Shown here: in pieces, positions 18,500 through 27,334 of the stretch
Layout: the number at the start of each line of letters is the position of its first letter
Numbering within the stretch: position 1 is the first letter of the stretch
Assembly (NCBI GenBank): GCA_015665415.1
Contig: JADFAE010000013.1
Coordinates: 62,001 to 126,000 of the forward strand
Direction: 5' to 3'
Source: Roseobacter sp.
GTDB taxonomy: Bacteria > Pseudomonadota > Alphaproteobacteria > Rhodobacterales > Rhodobacteraceae
DNA: 64,000 nt
Program-made: the position numbers and the translations under genes
The notes under the pieces: generated by a model
What the model was told of the DNA's origin: nothing
What the model saw: only the letters and a program-made list of their open reading frames with translations
Database searches by the model: none

Positions 18500-20095
18500 T
18501 CAGACGACGTCGAATTGCAGCGGCTTGATCTGGTTGAACATGTCGGTCTCGGCCAGCTTGGCGCGGGCATCTGCGGGCACGGGTTCATCCACATACAAGA
18601 GCGCAATCGCCTCACCGCCGGCACCGGCGCGACCCAGGGTAAAGTTGGCGATATTGACGCCATGCGCGCCCATGGTCTGACCCAGGGTGCCGATGATGCC
18701 GGGCACATCGTTGTTGGTGGTATAGAGCATATGCGCGCCGACCTCGGCGTCGATGTTGATGCCCTTGATCTGGATGAAGCGTGGTTTGCCATCCGAGAAC
18801 ACAGTGCCAGCCACCGAACGCTCGCGCTTTTCGGTCACCGCCGTCACCTTGATATAGCCGTCAAAAGTGCCGGATTTATCCTGGTTGGTGGTAGAGATCT
18901 TGATGCCACGTTCCTTGGCCACAACGGGCGCAGAGACCATGTTCACGTCCGGGTTCACCTTTTTCATGATGCCCGCAACCACGGCGCAGTTCAGCGCATC
19001 GAGATTCAGCTCTGCCGCGACACCATCATAGAGGATATTGATCGCCTTGATCGGCTCGTCGGTCATCTGGCCAACAAAGGCACCCAGGTGATCGGCCAGC
19101 TTGATCCAGGGGCCCATGACCTTGGCTTCTTCGGCGGTAACGCTTGGCATGTTCAGCGCGTTCTCGACGGCACCGGTCAGCAGATAGTTCGACATCTGCT
19201 CTGCCACCTGCAGGGCGACGTTTTCCTGCGCCTCGGTGGTGGCCGCGCCCAGATGCGGCGTGCAGACCACGTTGGGCAGGTTGAACAGGGCGTTCTCGCG
19301 GGCGGGCTCTTCGCTGAAGACATCAAAGGCGGCACCGGCGACATGGCCGGATTGCAGCGCTTCGGCCAGGGCCTCCTCATCCACCAGACCACCGCGGGCA
19401 CAGTTGATGATGCGCACGCCTTTCTTGGTCTTGGCCAGGTTTTCGCGGCTTAGGATATTGGCGGTGGCATCGGTAAAGGGCACGTGCAGGGTGATAAAAT
19501 CGGCGCGCGCCAGCAGCTCATCCAGCTCGACCTTTTCCACGCCCATCTTGTCGGCCTTTTCCTGACCCAGGAAGGGGTCATAGGCCACCACTTTCATCTT
19601 GAGACCGCGGGCACGGTCGCAGACGATGCCACCGATATTGCCAGCACCAATGACGCCCAGCGTCTTGTTTGTAAGCTCTGTGCCCATGAATTTGGACTTT
19701 TCCCATTTGCCCGCATGGGTGGAGGCAGAGGCCTCGGGGATCTGACGCGCCACGGCAAACATCATCGCGATGGCGTGCTCGGCGGTGGTGATCATGTTGC
19801 CAAAGGGCGTGTTCATCACGATCACACCGCGTTTGGAGGCGGCTTCCTTGTCGATATTGTCGGTGCCGATACCAGCGCGGGCGATGACCTTGAGGTTGGT
19901 GGCATTGGCAAGGATCTTTTCCGTCACCTTGGTGGCAGAGCGGATGGCGAGACCATCGTATTGGCCGATCACTTCGGCCAGCTTGTCCTTGTCCTTGCCG
20001 AGGTCCGGCTGAAAGTCGACATCAATACCGCGATCACGAAAGATCTGTACAGCGGCTTCGGAGAGTTTGTCGGAGATGAGTACCTTGGGAGCCAT
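18500..20095 (-). CDS. serA: D-3-phosphoglycerate dehydrogenase
   Basis: First step of serine synthesis: NAD-dependent oxidation of 3-phosphoglycerate. The 531-residue product is the long form. The catalytic and cofactor domains contain VIARAGIGTDNID, the Rossmann motif LGVIGAGNIGGIVCDRARGL, INCARGGLVDEEALAEAL and the Glu/His pair in FSEEP and TPHLGAAT. A regulatory ASB domain spans about 320-450, and a C-terminal ACT domain (from about 455, MLYTTNNDVPGIIGTLGQTM) probably senses serine. It lies 101 bp after serC on the same strand with a hairpin between; serB is nearby on the other strand. Confidence 0.97.
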   Translation of the reverse strand: MAPKVLISDKLSEAAVQIFRDRGIDVDFQPDLGKDKDKLAEVIGQYDGLAIRSATKVTEKILANATNLKVIARAGIGTDNIDKEAASKRGVIVMNTPFGNMITTAEHAIAMMFAVARQIPEASASTHAGKWEKSKFMGTELTNKTLGVIGAGNIGGIVCDRARGLKMKVVAYDPFLGQEKADKMGVEKVELDELLARADFITLHVPFTDATANILSRENLAKTKKGVRIINCARGGLVDEEALAEALQSGHVAGAAFDVFSEEPARENALFNLPNVVCTPHLGAATTEAQENVALQVAEQMSNYLLTGAVENALNMPSVTAEEAKVMGPWIKLADHLGAFVGQMTDEPIKAINILYDGVAAELNLDALNCAVVAGIMKKVNPDVNMVSAPVVAKERGIKISTTNQDKSGTFDGYIKVTAVTEKRERSVAGTVFSDGKPRFIQIKGINIDAEVGAHMLYTTNNDVPGIIGTLGQTMGAHGVNIANFTLGRAGAGGEAIALLYVDEPVPADARAKLAETDMFNQIKPLQFDVV

Positions 20096-20157
20096 GTTTT
20101 TGGTCCTTTATACGGGGGCCACAGGGGCCTGAATGAGAAAGATGCGAGGAGAGCACT

Positions 20158-20177
20158 GCCCGGCGTCACCGCCGGGC
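20158..20177 (-). repeat. Hairpin between serC and serA
   Basis: Perfect 7-bp stem GCCCGGC and GCCGGGC with a six-base loop in the serC-serA spacer. There is no T-run on the minus strand, so read-through to serA is likely; it may stabilise the upstream message or reduce serA expression. Confidence 0.4.
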
Positions 20178-20196
20178 GAAAGGATCACACCAGGAC

Positions 20197-21342
20197 TTAA
20201 CCCTGTGCGGCGATCTCGGCCTCAAAGGCCCAGGTGAGCCATGGCAGCATGGCTTCGATGTCCGAAGTCTCAACCGTGCCACCACACCAGATCCGCAGAC
20301 CGGCAGGCGCGTCGCGATAGGCACCGATATCCAGCGCGATGTTTTCCGCTTCCAGACGCTTGGCCACGGCTTTGGCAAATGCGGCACCATCCTGGATGCG
20401 ATCATCGGTGAATTTGAGGCACACAGAGGTGTTTGAGCGCGTGGCGTCATCCTCGGCCAGGTTGGCGATCCAATCATTGGCCGCGCAGAAATCAAACACG
20501 GCTTTGGCATTGGCATCGGCGCGTGCAATCAACCCTTCCAGACCACCAACGGAGCGCGCCCAGTTCAGCGCAAAAAGGTAGTCTTCGACCGCCAGCATCG
20601 AGGGCGTGTTGATGGTGGCACCGGTAAAGATACCCTCAATGAGCTTACCGCCCTTGGTCATGCGGAAGATCTTGGGCAGGGGCCAGGCCGGGGTGTAGCT
20701 CTCGAGCCGTTCGACGGCGCGGGGCGACAGCACGATCACGCCATGGGCCGCTTCACCGCCCAGAACCTTTTGCCAGCTGAAGGTGGTGACATCCAACTTG
20801 TCCCAAGGCAGGTCCATGGCAAAGGCTGCGGAGGTCGCATCGCAGATGGTCAAACCATCGCGGTCATCGGCAATCCAATCGGCATTGGGCACCCGCACAC
20901 CAGCGGTGGTGCCGTTCCAGGTAAAGACAACATCGTTGTTGCAATCCACGGAGGCCAGATCAACGATCTGACCGTAATCAGCAGTTTTCACCTCGGCGTC
21001 GATCTTCAGCTGTTTCACCACATCGGTGACCCAACCGGAACCAAAGCTTTCCCAGGCCAGCATCTCGACCTTGCGTTGGCCCAGTAGCGACCAGAGCGCC
21101 ATCTCAACCGCGCCGGTGTCCGAGGCAGGCACGATACCAATGCGATAATCGGCAGGGATGCCCAGAACCTCGCGGGTGCCTTCAATCGCGGCCTTCAGCT
21201 TGTCCTTGCCTACGGCAGCACGGTGGCTGCGGCCCAGAGCGGCACCAGCAAGTTTTGCGACATCAAATGTGGGGGGTTTGGCACAGGGGCCAGAGGAAAA
21301 ACGCGGATTGGCCGGCCGCGTAGCCGGGTGTTGAGTAGCCAT
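20197..21342 (-). CDS. serC: Phosphoserine aminotransferase
   Basis: PLP enzyme of serine synthesis, converting 3-phosphohydroxypyruvate to phosphoserine with glutamate. The 381-residue product matches the alphaproteobacterial form: [49 protein letters not shown] and the PLP-lysine segment [18 protein letters not shown]. The start at [13 protein letters not shown] has AAGGA nine bases upstream. The longer open frame upstream overlaps a structured leader and is not conserved-looking. It precedes serA. Confidence 0.96.
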   Translation of the reverse strand: MATQHPATRPANPRFSSGPCAKPPTFDVAKLAGAALGRSHRAAVGKDKLKAAIEGTREVLGIPADYRIGIVPASDTGAVEMALWSLLGQRKVEMLAWESFGSGWVTDVVKQLKIDAEVKTADYGQIVDLASVDCNNDVVFTWNGTTAGVRVPNADWIADDRDGLTICDATSAAFAMDLPWDKLDVTTFSWQKVLGGEAAHGVIVLSPRAVERLESYTPAWPLPKIFRMTKGGKLIEGIFTGATINTPSMLAVEDYLFALNWARSVGGLEGLIARADANAKAVFDFCAANDWIANLAEDDATRSNTSVCLKFTDDRIQDGAAFAKAVAKRLEAENIALDIGAYRDAPAGLRIWCGGTVETSDIEAMLPWLTWAFEAEIAAQG

Positions 21343-21420
21343 CAATGCTATCCTTGCAGATATCTGCCCCTCGTTGGGGAGGGGTGTCCCACCGACAGAG
21401 CTAGGGTGCAAGTAGCCATG
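21343..21420 (-). promoter_or_regulatory. Structured 5' leader of serC, candidate serC leader RNA
   Basis: On the minus strand the leader can form in order GGTG-GGA-CACC, CCCCTC-N6-GAGGGG (from 21384 to 21367) and the self-complementary GCAGATATCTGC, which ends directly at the AAGGA ribosome site of serC. A conserved serC leader RNA is described in alphaproteobacteria in which the last stem touches the ribosome site; this layout agrees, but I could not compare it with the Rfam model. Confidence 0.4.
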
Positions 21421-21598
21421 CCGCAAGTGCAAAAATCGCCACCCAGCGCCGCTTTGTCCGATTTTTGCGACACATCCCGACGCCTTTCGGAAACTTTTGG
21501 CCCCACCTGCTTTTGTGTTAAGCTGCTGTAAATTGTGACTGCACCGCCTTCATGGCATCGACTGGATGCCCAAAGCCTTTGATTCTGGAGTTTTGAAA

Positions 21599-22060
21599 AT
21601 GATCCGTTTTATCTATGTTCTTTGCCTCGGACTTGGCCTCGCTCTTGTCGGCAAAACCGCCTCGGCCCAGAACTACCCAACCTGCTTCAACGCCCTGAAT
21701 GTTCCGGTCAGCTATTTTCCAGACCCAACGATTCCCGATATTGCAATTGCCAGGAATGCGCCAAACGGGCAGCCTATTGTGCTGTGGAATCCCAATGTCA
21801 CCGCCTCGATGCATCCGGCAACTGTCGAGTTCTTCTACTACCATGAATGTGCCCATCACGCCCTGGCCCATACCCTGGGAAACTATATCCCCGGTGCCGA
21901 AGCGCAGGCCGACTGCTGGGCCAAGCAGACCATGATTGGTCTTGGCGTGCTGACCCCTCAAAAGTACCAGATTATCACCCAGCAACTGTTCCAGAATTCC
22001 AAGCCGGGGATGGATTGGCCCAACGGGGCGGTCAGGCTTCAGTTTCTCAACAATTGCTGA
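21599..22060 (+). CDS. Small exported putative zinc metallopeptidase (HExxH)
   Basis: A 153-residue protein with a clear signal peptide (MIRFIYVLCLGLGLALVG, cleavage after TASAQ near residue 24), so it acts outside the cytoplasm. The key segment is YYHECAHHALAH: His82-Glu83-x-x-His86 is the HExxH zinc/catalytic motif, and EAQAD at 101-105 fits a third ligand in the ExxxD style of M48-like peptidases. Four Cys residues (29, 84, 106, 153) could pair. The whole protein is far smaller than classic M48 peptidases. I do not know a characterised member. Ribosome site GGAG lies eight bases before the ATG. Confidence 0.7.
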   Translation: MIRFIYVLCLGLGLALVGKTASAQNYPTCFNALNVPVSYFPDPTIPDIAIARNAPNGQPIVLWNPNVTASMHPATVEFFYYHECAHHALAHTLGNYIPGAEAQADCWAKQTMIGLGVLTPQKYQIITQQLFQNSKPGMDWPNGAVRLQFLNNC

Positions 22061-22128
22061 GGCGTTTCTTTGGTTGACCAAGTAAGAATGCCCGTCGTGT
22101 CAGATCCTCTTTGGAGTTCTTCCACATC

Positions 22129-23169
22129 ATGAGCCGCCTTGCCCAAGTCACTTACTCTCTGGCATTATTGCTGATGCTGGGATGGCTCTTGGTGGCCGGA
22201 CAGTCCATTTTGCTGCCGGTTCTGGTCGGGGTCATTGCAGTCTATATTCTGACCTCAGCAGCAGAGGCAATGGTGCCGGTGCCGATCATAGGCAGGCTGC
22301 CGCGCCGCTGGCGTCGGCTTCTGGCGCTGGTGTTTGTCACTCTGGGATTTCTGATCTTGGCCAGTTTCATTACCAGCAGTGCCACCTCCCTCTCTGCTGC
22401 GCTGCCCCGATACGCTGAGAATTTTGACGCTCTGCAGCTCAAATTTCTCAACGGGCTTGGCATCAAGCATCAGCCCAATTGGGGGGAACTCAGCCAGAAG
22501 CTGGTGAATATGGTGGATGCGACCACGCTTATGCCCATCGCATTGAGCACCATCAGCAATGGTGGCTCCGTTCTTCTGGCCGCCACGCTCTATGCGGTAT
22601 TCCTGCTGGCAGAACTGGACAGCCTGCCAGACAAGACCCGCCGCGCCATGAAAGACCACGCCCAAGCCGAGCACACATTGGAACTGGCACGCCAGATCAA
22701 TGACAAGATCGGCAGCTATCTGGCTGCAAAAACCCTGGTCAATGTGATCCTGGCCCTGGTCTCCTATGCCATTCTGCTGATGCTGGGCATTGCCCATCCC
22801 GCCTTTTGGGCCATCATCATCGGGTTGCTGAACTACATTCCCTATATCGGGTCGATCATTGCCGTGGTGTTTCCGGTCACCATGAGCCTGATCCAGTTCA
22901 CCTCCTTTGCCCATGCCGGCCTTGCTTTGGTCCTGCTGATGATCCCACAGCTGGCTGTCGGCTACTATATCGAGCCCAAGTTTCTGGGTCGCTCCGTCAA
23001 CCTCAGTCCCTTTACGGTGCTTTTGGCCCTGGCGGTCTGGAGTGCGCTTTGGGGCATGACCGGCGCCATCCTGGCGGTGCCGCTGACCGCCATGGTCATG
23101 ATCATCCTGGCTCAGATCCCCACCACCCGCTGGATCGCGGTGATGATGTCGGAAACCGGCGATCTGTAG
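22129..23169 (+). CDS. AI-2E family transporter (PerM-like permease)
   Basis: Polytopic inner-membrane protein of 346 residues in the AI-2E/PerM exporter family; substrates range from autoinducer-2 to Na+/H+ in characterised members, so function is open. Pairs of hydrophobic segments lie at about 8-45 and 60-85, a soluble loop at about 90-140, then about four to five more helices. The family motif GLLNYIPYIGSIIAVV and the segment YIEPKFLGRSVNLSPFTVLL are clear. The ATG at 22129 is preferred; an in-frame TTG 18 bases upstream overlaps the GGAG ribosome site. It lies upstream of serB. Confidence 0.88.
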   Translation: MSRLAQVTYSLALLLMLGWLLVAGQSILLPVLVGVIAVYILTSAAEAMVPVPIIGRLPRRWRRLLALVFVTLGFLILASFITSSATSLSAALPRYAENFDALQLKFLNGLGIKHQPNWGELSQKLVNMVDATTLMPIALSTISNGGSVLLAATLYAVFLLAELDSLPDKTRRAMKDHAQAEHTLELARQINDKIGSYLAAKTLVNVILALVSYAILLMLGIAHPAFWAIIIGLLNYIPYIGSIIAVVFPVTMSLIQFTSFAHAGLALVLLMIPQLAVGYYIEPKFLGRSVNLSPFTVLLALAVWSALWGMTGAILAVPLTAMVMIILAQIPTTRWIAVMMSETGDL

Positions 23170-23263
23170 TCGCGTTTCATCCAGCTGGTGACCGTGGGGG
23201 CTGGTTCCTGCGCCGCCTTGCAGCTATGAGGGCGCAACTCAAGCGCCAGACGGAACCTGTCCC

Positions 23264-24151
23264 ATGTTTATTGCCACGCTTCTTTGCAATCCGGCCACCC
23301 CCTGTGTCGACCCCGCCCTGGTCGACTCCCTGCGCAATGCCTGGGGCGGCGGTGAAGCGCTGTGGCTCTGCCCGGATGTCGCCGCAGAATTCCCGCTGGA
23401 GGCCCTGCCAGAAAACCAGTGGCAAGTCTGGGAAGATCTGCAAAGCCTAGGGGTTGATCTGATTGTGCAGCCCGCCGCAACCCGGCGTAAAAAGATGCTG
23501 CTGGCCGATATGGACAGCACCATGATCGAACAGGAATGCATCGACGAGCTGGCAGAAGAGGCCGGGGTTGGCCCCCGCGTCAAAGAGATCACCGCCCGCG
23601 CCATGAACGGTGAGCTGGATTTTGACGGTGCCCTGACCGAACGGGTCGGCCTGCTGGCGGGCTTGCCTGAAACGGTCATCACCCAGGTGCTCGACAATCG
23701 CATCACCCTGATGCCGGGCGGGCGGCAGCTCTTGGCAACGATGAAGGCCAATGGAGCCTATGCGGCGCTGGTCTCCGGGGGCTTCACCGCCTTCACGGCC
23801 CGTATCGCCGCTGAGCTGGGCTTTGACGAAAACCGCGCCAACACGCTGCTGGTGCAGGATGGCAAGCTGACGGGCAAGCCCTCCCTGCCAATCCTGGGTC
23901 GCGAAGCCAAGGTCGAGACCCTGGAGCAGATCACCGCCCGGTTGGGCATTTCCGAGGCGGATGTCATTGCGGTGGGCGATGGGGCCAATGATCTGGGCAT
24001 GCTGCTGCGCGCCGGATCAGGCGTTGCCCTGCATGCCAAACCCTCTGTGGCGGCCCAATGCGAGATCCGCATCAACCATGGCGACCTCACCGCCCTGCTG
24101 TATCTGCAGGGCTACGCCCAGGATGCGTTCCAGCACACTCTCAAAGGATAG
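23264..24151 (+). CDS. serB: Phosphoserine phosphatase
   Basis: Last step of serine synthesis, hydrolysing phosphoserine. The 295-residue HAD-family product has the nucleophile motif LLADMDSTMIEQECIDELA (DxDST, about 81-85), motif II ALVSGGFTAFTARIA, the motif III Lys near KPSLPILG, and motif IV VIAVGDGANDLGML. An N-terminal 75-residue region precedes the HAD domain. Together with serC and serA 2-4 kb away, the whole phosphorylated serine pathway is local, but serB is on the opposite strand and must be transcribed separately. A TSUP permease gene follows after only four bases. Confidence 0.96.
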   Translation: MFIATLLCNPATPCVDPALVDSLRNAWGGGEALWLCPDVAAEFPLEALPENQWQVWEDLQSLGVDLIVQPAATRRKKMLLADMDSTMIEQECIDELAEEAGVGPRVKEITARAMNGELDFDGALTERVGLLAGLPETVITQVLDNRITLMPGGRQLLATMKANGAYAALVSGGFTAFTARIAAELGFDENRANTLLVQDGKLTGKPSLPILGREAKVETLEQITARLGISEADVIAVGDGANDLGMLLRAGSGVALHAKPSVAAQCEIRINHGDLTALLYLQGYAQDAFQHTLKG

Positions 24152-24155
24152 TTCC

Positions 24156-24914
24156 ATGCTCGAAGTGGGTGTTGAAACCCTGCTGCTTTTGATGGCGGCG
24201 GGGTTTGTTGCCGGGTTCATTGACGCGCTTGCTGGCGGGGGTGGGCTGATCACCGTGCCCGTGTTGCTGCTGGCCGGGGCCAACCCGGTGACGGCCCTTG
24301 CCACCAACAAGATCCAGGGGTTGTTTGGATCCGCCACTGCGGCGCTGGCCTATGCCAGAGGCGGACATGTGAACCTGCGCGAACAGGCGGGATCGGCGCT
24401 CATCGCCTTTGTGGCCTCCATCGCTGGTGCCCTGCTTATCACCGTGCTGCCCACCGACTGGATAGAACTGATCCTGCCAGTGCTCCTCATCGGGATTGCT
24501 CTGTTTTTCGCTGTCAAGAAAGGCTTGGGCGATCTGGACCGCGCCCGCCGCCTCAGCCCTGCTCTTTTTGCTGCAACCATGGTGCCGCTTTGTGGCGCCT
24601 ATGACGGGCTGCTTGGCCCTGGGGCCGGCAGTTTCTACATGCTCGCCTTTGTCTCCCTGGCCGGCTACGGCGTGCTCAAGGCCACGGCCCATACCAAACT
24701 GCTGAACTTCGCCTCCAATGCGGGCGCGCTCTGTGCCTTTGCTCTGGTGGCTACGCCTTGGTGGATCACCGGGTTGGCCATGGGGCTGGCGCAGATTGTC
24801 GGCGCCCAGGCCGGCGCTTCGCTGGCGCAAAGCAAGGGGGCCCGTCTGATCAAACCGCTGCTGGTTCTGACCTCACTCCTGCTGGCGGCCAAGCTGATCT
24901 GGGACATGCTGTAG
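24156..24914 (+). CDS. TSUP (TauE/SafE) family permease
   Basis: Predicted inner-membrane transporter of 252 residues. About seven to eight hydrophobic segments are spread over the chain; the family signatures AGFVAGFIDALAGGGGLITV near the start and NKIQGLFGSATAALAY, with a second GPGAGSFYML repeat half, are clear. Family members move sulfite, sulfonates or other small anions, and the substrate here is unknown. The ATG lies four bases past the serB stop, so the two are probably co-transcribed. Confidence 0.88.
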   Translation: MLEVGVETLLLLMAAGFVAGFIDALAGGGGLITVPVLLLAGANPVTALATNKIQGLFGSATAALAYARGGHVNLREQAGSALIAFVASIAGALLITVLPTDWIELILPVLLIGIALFFAVKKGLGDLDRARRLSPALFAATMVPLCGAYDGLLGPGAGSFYMLAFVSLAGYGVLKATAHTKLLNFASNAGALCAFALVATPWWITGLAMGLAQIVGAQAGASLAQSKGARLIKPLLVLTSLLLAAKLIWDML

Positions 24915-24920
24915 GGCAGC

Positions 24921-24979
24921 CCCCAATTGGGGCGCTTTACCGGCTGCCTCCCCCTCCTTCGCCGCGCGACAGCGCGGCG
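24921..24979. terminator. Palindrome and GC-rich hairpin after the TSUP gene
   Basis: CCCCAATTGGGG (24921-24932) shares its core with the palindrome at 10691. Downstream lies a perfect 8-bp stem CGCCGCGC-GACA-GCGCGGCG (24960-24979). No T-run follows. It probably marks the end of the serB-TSUP transcript. Confidence 0.5.
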
Positions 24980-25134
24980 CCCGGCCCAACGGGAGAGGGC
25001 CAATCTGTGATTGACCCGATCCGGGCGGGAGCTCCACCTGCGTTTTTCCTATTATATCAATATATTGCCACCCTCACTCTTCACGCCCCAAATTAACACT
25101 TCCCTTAATTAACAAATTGGCTAATATAAGAATC

Positions 25135-25470
25135 ATGAAACCCCTGCTCAAAACTTTTTCCGCCCTCGCTGATGAGACCCGCATGGCGATCGTGGAACAG
25201 CTGATGGATCACGGTGAGCTCGCCGCCGGGGATCTGGTGCGCGGCGCCAGCATCACCGCACCCGCTATTTCACGCCATCTCAAGGTGCTGCGCGAGGCCG
25301 GGCTGATCGCTCAGCGCGCCGAGGGCACCAAACGACTGTATTCGGCGCGCCCCGAAAGCCTGCAGTTGATCGCCGATTGGACCCAGTCCCGCCGCACCTT
25401 CTGGGACAGCAGCCTGGACCGGCTCGAGGCCGCGCTACTTGAAGATACAGAACCGGAGGATTTTGAATGA
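25135..25470 (+). CDS. ArsR-family winged-helix transcriptional regulator
   Basis: Repressor of 111 residues of the ArsR/SmtB fold. It starts MKPLLKTFSALADETRMAIV and has the recognition helix ITAPAISRHLKVLREAGLIA, followed by the wing RAEGTKRLYSARPESL. No cysteine pair for metal binding is present, so it is not a metal sensor of the ArsR type proper. ArsR genes paired with SRPBCC genes are a recurrent group. The stop overlaps the next gene as ATGA. Upstream DNA is AT-rich (25085-25134) with no clear ribosome site, so the transcript might be leaderless. Confidence 0.9.
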   Translation: MKPLLKTFSALADETRMAIVEQLMDHGELAAGDLVRGASITAPAISRHLKVLREAGLIAQRAEGTKRLYSARPESLQLIADWTQSRRTFWDSSLDRLEAALLEDTEPEDFE

Positions 25471-25907
25471 GTGACGTATTGAACGATCTGCAACTGGACC
25501 GCAGCTTTGCAGTCTCCCCCGAACGTCTGTTTGCCTGGGTGACCCAGGCCGACAAGCTGATGCAGTGGTGGGGCCCCGAGGGGATCGATGTCTTTGACCA
25601 TGCGCTGGATCTGACCCAGACCGGCAGCTATTTCGCCAGGATGCGCGGCGCTGAGGGCCAAGAGTATCACGTCTCAGGACAGGTCACCCATGTGCGCCCG
25701 CCGCGCTCGGTCGGCTTCACCTGGGCCTGGCATGACGAGAGTGGCAATCGCGGCCCCGAAAGCCATGTCACCTTTACCATCGAACCCGCAGACCATGGCG
25801 CGCGACTGGTGATCAACCACCGTGACCTGCCAACGCCAGAATTGGCGGAGAGCCACGCCAAGGGCTGGACCTCCACTCTCAACAAGCTCACCGCCAAAAT
25901 TCACTAG
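25467..25907 (+). CDS. SRPBCC/AHSA1-domain protein
   Basis: A 146-residue single-domain START-like protein. The segment LDRSFAVSPERLFAWVTQADKLMQWWGPEG and the central WAWHDESGNRGPESHVTFTIEP are typical of the activator-of-Hsp90-ATPase homology (AHSA1) group. Such proteins form a hydrophobic cavity that binds lipid-like ligands; no catalytic residues are evident. It is translationally coupled to the ArsR gene and followed after 31 bp by the YCII-domain gene, so the three form an operon. Confidence 0.86.
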   Translation: MSDVLNDLQLDRSFAVSPERLFAWVTQADKLMQWWGPEGIDVFDHALDLTQTGSYFARMRGAEGQEYHVSGQVTHVRPPRSVGFTWAWHDESGNRGPESHVTFTIEPADHGARLVINHRDLPTPELAESHAKGWTSTLNKLTAKIH

Positions 25908-25938
25908 CCCAGCCATCACAACCAGAAGGGAGAAGACC

Positions 25939-26253
25939 ATGCCACAGTTCATTTTCGCCTATCACGGCGGCAAGACCCCCGAAAGCGCCGAGGAAGGTGC
26001 AGCCGTCATGGAAGCCTGGAAGAGCTGGATGGGCTCCATGGGCACCGCGCTGGTGGTACCTGGAAATCCGGTCGGCCTGTCCAAAACCGTCAGCACTGCA
26101 GGCATCGCAGATGATGGCGGCGCCAACCCGCTGTCAGGATACTCTGTGGTCGAGGCAACCGATCAGGCCACCGCCTGCGACATGGCCAAGGGCTGCCCGA
26201 TGGTTGTCAGCGGTCATGGATCAGTCGAGGTTGCCGAACTGGTCTCGATGTAA
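25939..26253 (+). CDS. YCII/DGPF-domain protein
   Basis: A 104-residue protein starting MPQFIFAYHGGKTPESAEEG. The YCII-like fold is suggested by the short ferredoxin-like pattern with PLSGYSVVEATDQATACDMA and the ending GHGSVEVAELVSM. Family members are small dimeric proteins often encoded beside SRPBCC proteins and ECF sigma or ArsR regulators; no reaction is established for this one. Ribosome site AAGGGAG lies eight bases before the ATG. Confidence 0.85.
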   Translation: MPQFIFAYHGGKTPESAEEGAAVMEAWKSWMGSMGTALVVPGNPVGLSKTVSTAGIADDGGANPLSGYSVVEATDQATACDMAKGCPMVVSGHGSVEVAELVSM

Positions 26254-26276
26254 CAGGGATCCCCACACCATGACGC

Positions 26277-26311
26277 AAAACGCCCGCCTCTGATCCGAGA
26301 GCGGGCGTTTT
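26277..26311. terminator. Strong bidirectional intrinsic terminator
   Basis: Perfect 11-bp stem AAAACGCCCGC and GCGGGCGTTTT with a 13-base loop. A-run on one side and T-run on the other make it work for both the YCII gene (plus) and the asparaginase gene (minus), which converge here. Confidence 0.92.
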
Positions 26312-26332
26312 CTGTTCCAGCCAGTGCAGGTC

Positions 26333-27334
26333 TTATCCGAACAGCATCTCGGGACTGGGGCGCACAGACCCACAGTCAATGCCACGCCGATTGATCAGTG
26401 GCGCGTACATGTATTTGCGAGCCTCCGGATGGTCCGCCGCCAACACGCCCAACCCTACCAGGATCGAAGCAATGGCACATTCGCTGGCGCGGGTGCCACC
26501 ATCGACAACTTTTAGGGCAACACCCAGTTTCTTTTCCGGAATGATCGCCACAAAGACCGCCTCCGCCCCGGTCTTGATTGCCACCTTGCCATCCATGGCG
26601 CGCATCAAATTGGTGCAGGCGCGTTTTTCACCCGCAACCAGCTCGGGATGGGTTGCCATCGCAGTGGTCAACTGCGCTGCAGCCTCGGAAGCGCGATCAG
26701 AGCGTTCATGGGCAGAGGCAAACCAGGACATCGCCCGCGCCAGCCCATGCACCGAGGTGGAGAAATTCGGCGCTGAGCAACCGTCAATTCCATAGCCCGG
26801 GCTCTCCATGCCGGTCACCTCCTCAAAGGCGGCCAGGCAGGCCTGCTGCACTGGGTGGTCGATATCGACATAGTCAGGCCCCGCTCCCAAGTGCTGCGAA
26901 AGGGTCAGAAACCCAGCATGTTTGCCAGAGCAATTGTTATGGACCTGACAGGGGCTGCTATCGGTCTTGATCAGCTCAACGCGGGCAGGGCGATCATCGG
27001 GCTCTTGCGGACCGCAGCGAAAATCATCGTCGCCCAGCCCCAGTTGCCGCAACCAGGCATTGACGCGATCCGTGTGGATATGGGCCCCATTATGAGAAGC
27101 ACAGGCCAGCGCCAGCTGCTCTGAATTGAGACCATATTTGGCGGCAGCGCCCGAAGTAATCAGCGGCAGCGCCTGGATCATTTTGGCAGAGCTGCGCGGA
27201 TAGATCACCGCATCCGGATCCCCCCAGCTGCGCACAATCTGCCCTTTGTCATCACAGATCACCGCGTGCCCCTGATGCAGGCTCTCCAACAGGGAGCCAC
27301 GCCAAACTTCTGCAAATGGAACCGGTCTTGTCAT
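26333..27334 (-). CDS. L-asparaginase II, Rhizobium-type (AnsA family)
   Basis: Hydrolyses asparagine to aspartate and ammonia. The 333-residue product belongs to the asparaginase II family (PF06089), unrelated to E. coli types. Residues that match the reported active site of the Rhizobium etli enzyme occur at the same numbers: Ser48 and Lys51 in RSSAKMIQ, Cys135 and Lys138 in NNCSGKHAG; a further Cys in GIDGCSAPN is the probable zinc ligand. The ATG giving MTRPVPFAEVWRG has GAGG upstream; about 100 codons of open frame before it look non-coding. It is convergent with the YCII gene. Confidence 0.9.
   Translation of the reverse strand: MTRPVPFAEVWRGSLLESLHQGHAVICDDKGQIVRSWGDPDAVIYPRSSAKMIQALPLITSGAAAKYGLNSEQLALACASHNGAHIHTDRVNAWLRQLGLGDDDFRCGPQEPDDRPARVELIKTDSSPCQVHNNCSGKHAGFLTLSQHLGAGPDYVDIDHPVQQACLAAFEEVTGMESPGYGIDGCSAPNFSTSVHGLARAMSWFASAHERSDRASEAAAQLTTAMATHPELVAGEKRACTNLMRAMDGKVAIKTGAEAVFVAIIPEKKLGVALKVVDGGTRASECAIASILVGLGVLAADHPEARKYMYAPLINRRGIDCGSVRPSPEMLFG

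Noticed and set aside
25093-25112. CtrA box upstream of the ArsR gene
   Set aside because: TTAA repeats are present but the spacing is eight or twelve bases, not seven, and the sequence is simply AT-rich.
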